Shown piece after piece: positions 5,949 to 7,551 of a stretch of 7,551 nucleotides of DNA. The notes under the pieces are model-generated. The model saw only the letters and a list, made by a program, of their open reading frames with translations. It was not told the origin of the DNA and ran no database searches. Made by a program: the position numbers and the translations under genes. The stretch is from an uncultured Caldimicrobium sp. (GTDB lineage: Bacteria > Desulfobacterota > Thermodesulfobacteria > Thermodesulfobacteriales > Thermodesulfobacteriaceae). Within the stretch, counting starts at the first letter, position 1. Every line of letters starts with the position of its first letter. The DNA lies in NCBI GenBank assembly GCA_938091475.1, contig CALLJI010000220.1, positions 1 through 7,551 on the forward strand. Reading direction: 5' to 3'.

Positions 5949-7014
5949 AACCTTTTCTAAAGAGAATCTTCTTGCCTTTTTTTCTTTGCTTGGGCTAATT
6001 TTTATCAATATAATCAATCAATTAGGTATGGGAGAAACTGGGTCCTATTTTTGGAAAAATTTGCTTTGGCACGTGATTGGTATAATCATTTTTCTCTTTT
6101 TCTTGCTTAAATTTGATTATAGAAGGGTTTCCATAGAACTTATGTGGATAATTTATCTCCTATTACTCATATTATTATTGATTTTAGCGGTCTTTAAAAA
6201 AAGGTGGTTAGTAATTGGTCCTATTAGTTTTCAACCCTCTGAATTCTTAAAGCTTGTGCTTTTGTATTTGATTAGCTTATATGCTTCTAAAAAACAAGAA
6301 ATCTCCTTAGAGACAAGGGAGGTGTTCCTATTACTTTTTGTGATTATTTTACCTCTTTCATTCATCTTTCCAGTTGATTTGGATTATGCAGGTATAATAT
6401 TTTTAATTTTCTTTACCTTTCTTTTATTTTTAGGGATACCTAAAAGACTTCTCTTGATATTTACTATACTCTCTCTGAGCATGATGATAATTTTTGTACC
6501 GCTTCTATGGCAAAAATTAAAACCACATCAAAAGGGCAGGATTTATGGTTATTTAGACCCTGAAAAATACGCTAAGACCTGGGGTTATCAAATCAATCAG
6601 TCCCTCATAGCCATAGGGTCTGGTGGAATTTTAGGGCAGGGTTTGAAAAGTGGATGGTCTACGAGACTAAATTATTTGCCTGCCAAGAACACAGATTTGG
6701 CCTTTGCAGTTTGGGCAGAAGCCTTTGGGTTACTTGGCTCTACCTTGTTCTTTCTCCTCTATGGGTATCTCCTGTATTGGGGACTGCTTGTTTCTAAAAA
6801 GGCTAAGGATCTTTTGGGAAAATATCTAAGCTTTGGAATTGTCTTACTTCTGTTAGGTCAACTCTTTTTTAATCTTGGAGGTGCTACTGGCCTTTTGCCT
6901 ATGACCAGTATTCCCCAACCCTTTCTTAGTTATGGAGGATCTATAACCATTTTTACCTATTTCATTCTTTCTATTTTATTTAATATTGCTTTTAAAAAAG
7001 ATTTTTTTAAATAG
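5932..7014 (+). CDS. rodA: RodA, SEDS-family peptidoglycan glycosyltransferase
   Basis: RodA polymerises lipid II into glycan strands and works with PBP2 in the inner membrane. From ATG 5932 the product has 360 residues (366 if TTG 5914 is used), with about ten hydrophobic spans as expected. Family blocks seen (numbering from 5932): GPISFQPSEFLKL (96-108), the Arg-containing HQKGRIYGYLDP (199-210), WGYQINQSLIAIGSGGILGQ (217-236), the extracellular loop LPAKNTDLAFAVWAEAFG (249-266) and LPMTSIPQPFLSYGGS (322-337). D255 corresponds to the catalytic Asp of SEDS enzymes. The loop departs from the common form (usually PExHTDFIFAVxxEExG): His is Asn, the Phe after Asp is Leu, and the second Glu is Ala. 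FtsW is the main alternative, but the pairing with PBP2 in a rod operon favours RodA. The ATG start is supported by AAGGA upstream and gives a 17-base overlap with mrdA. Confidence 0.94.
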   Translation: MLLHLKTFSKENLLAFFSLLGLIFINIINQLGMGETGSYFWKNLLWHVIGIIIFLFFLLKFDYRRVSIELMWIIYLLLLILLLILAVFKKRWLVIGPISFQPSEFLKLVLLYLISLYASKKQEISLETREVFLLLFVIILPLSFIFPVDLDYAGIIFLIFFTFLLFLGIPKRLLLIFTILSLSMMIIFVPLLWQKLKPHQKGRIYGYLDPEKYAKTWGYQINQSLIAIGSGGILGQGLKSGWSTRLNYLPAKNTDLAFAVWAEAFGLLGSTLFFLLYGYLLYWGLLVSKKAKDLLGKYLSFGIVLLLLGQLFFNLGGATGLLPMTSIPQPFLSYGGSITIFTYFILSILFNIAFKKDFFK

Positions 7015-7040
7015 CTTTAATTTTTATAGACACCAAAAGC

Positions 7041-7068
7041 TTGACTTTTGAGAAAAATTTAATATTGT
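7041..7068 (+). promoter_or_regulatory. Candidate promoter for the ATP synthase operon (distal)
   Basis: TTGACT (7041-7046) and TATTGT (7063-7068) are separated by 16 bases. The predicted start near 7075 would leave a leader of about 45 bases. The -35 overlaps a small inverted repeat (CAAAAG 7034-7039, CTTTTG 7045-7050). Confidence 0.45.
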
Positions 7069-7093
7069 CAATTGTTTAAGACTGATGTATGAA
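7065..7093 (+). promoter_or_regulatory. Candidate promoter for the ATP synthase operon (proximal)
   Basis: TTGTCA (7065-7070) and TATGAA (7088-7093) are 17 bases apart. The predicted start near 7100 would leave a leader of about 20 bases containing AGGGG at 7109-7113. Its -35 overlaps the -10 of the distal candidate, so the two could compete; only one may be real. Confidence 0.4.
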
Positions 7094-7120
7094 TAAAAAT
7101 TCTCTCTTAGGGGTTTTGAG

Positions 7121-7546
7121 ATGTTAAAGTTTGATATCACCTTGATAGTGCAAATCATAGAAGCTTTGGTTTTGGCCTTTATTTTAAATTTTATTTTGAT
7201 TAAGCCTATAATGTCATTTCTGGAAGAGAGAAGGAGGCAATTTAAGGGTATAGAGGAAGAAGTGGAAAGCCTTTTAGGACAAGCAGAAGAGGGATTGAAG
7301 AATTATCAAGAGGCTTTGAACGAAGCAAGAAGGGAAGGTATGCAAAAGAGAGAAGCTTTAAAAGAGGAAGCAAGGAGAATAGAAAAGGAAGAGTTGGCTA
7401 AGGTTTTAAGAGAGGTAGAGGCTCAGAAAAGGGAATGGGAAAACGCCTTTAAGAGAGAGTTTGAAAGATTAAGAGAAGAATTAATGGCTCAAAAAGAAGT
7501 TTTTGCTCAATTAATTTCTGAAAAGCTCCTTGGGAGGAAGGTATGA
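7121..7546 (+). CDS. atpF: ATP synthase F0 subunit b or b' (peripheral stalk)
   Basis: The 141-residue product has an N-terminal transmembrane helix (about 6-30, ending in the typical NFILIKPI) followed by a long, highly charged helix (about 32-138). This is the layout of the dimeric b stalk, which holds the F1 head against the membrane rotor. The segment around residues 66-90 (NEARREG...REALKEEARRIEKE) resembles the equivalent part of b/b' proteins. The ATG start has AGGGG seven bases upstream (7109-7113). The stop overlaps the next start as ATGA. Short length, first position in an operon and a tightly coupled following gene suggest a two-b arrangement in which this is the b' copy (often named atpF' or atpG); the b versus b' choice is inference. 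Confidence 0.87.
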   Translation: MLKFDITLIVQIIEALVLAFILNFILIKPIMSFLEERRRQFKGIEEEVESLLGQAEEGLKNYQEALNEARREGMQKREALKEEARRIEKEELAKVLREVEAQKREWENAFKREFERLREELMAQKEVFAQLISEKLLGRKV

Positions 7547-7551
7547 AATTT
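7543..7551 (+). CDS. Start of the next ATP synthase gene, likely subunit b (three codons visible)
   Basis: ATG 7543 overlaps the preceding TGA as ATGA and is preceded by GGAGG (7533-7537) at a five-base spacing. Only M-K-F is visible before the window ends. In operons beginning with b', the next gene is normally atpF, followed by atpH, atpA, atpG, atpD and atpC; identity here is inferred from position alone. Confidence 0.6.

Noticed and set aside
5760..6017. 85-codon minus-strand frame across the mrdA-rodA junction
   Set aside because: Antisense to two well-supported overlapping genes and without family resemblance.
6991..7011. Perfect 9-bp A/T-only inverted repeat at the end of rodA as a terminator
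   Set aside because: The stem contains no G-C pair, its T run is one of the arms, and it lies in coding sequence; it would be unstable, especially in a thermophile.
7034..7050. Inverted repeat CAAAAG/CTTTTG as an operator
   Set aside because: Six-base A/T-rich arms are expected by chance here; it only happens to overlap a candidate -35.

Overview
The window looks like chromosomal DNA of an AT-rich bacterium, probably a thermophile. The proteins are rich in Lys, Glu, Ile and Leu, and arginine is written mostly as AGA/AGG. The GatB type (four cysteines near the N-terminus) and the split b/b' ATP synthase arrangement would fit a member of the Thermodesulfobacteriota or a relative. That placement is an inference from style; no rRNA or other decisive marker is present. 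All genes are housekeeping genes, and no phage, transposase or defence gene was seen.

Layout: (1) 1-2199, minus strand, a two-gene operon of gatB (amidotransferase subunit B for tRNA-dependent Gln/Asn synthesis) and mtnA (methylthioribose-1-phosphate isomerase, methionine salvage). mtnA starts on a TTG directly after the gatB stop and runs off the left edge after 255 codons. A good sigma70-type promoter lies at 2237-2264. (2) 2273-2641, a gene-free spacer filled by an array of about ten GTAG-headed imperfect palindromes, REP/BIME-like. Two hairpin classes alternate with a period of about 70 bases. (3) 2717-7014, plus strand, a compact rod-shape operon mreC-mreD-mrdA(PBP2)-rodA without mreB. 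mreD/mrdA and mrdA/rodA overlap. (4) 7015-7120, a short AT-rich spacer with two candidate promoters and no convincing terminator. (5) 7121-7551, the start of an ATP synthase operon: a b/b'-type subunit gene, then an ATGA-coupled next gene of which only three codons are visible.

How they work together: MreC and MreD are membrane scaffold proteins of the elongasome. RodA (SEDS glycan polymerase) and PBP2 (transpeptidase) form the enzyme pair that builds side-wall peptidoglycan. GatB works in the cytoplasm with GatA and GatC, which are not in the window, and MtnA acts in the methionine salvage pathway. The ATP synthase gene begins a separate functional unit.

The least ordinary part is the palindrome array between the two divergent operons. 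It shows compensatory stem changes, alternating linkers, apparent loss of one hairpin class at one junction, and decayed edges. Secondary points are a possible leaderless mreC, a Cys3His candidate metal site in PBP2, and an altered signature loop in RodA. I saw no clearly undescribed multi-gene system.
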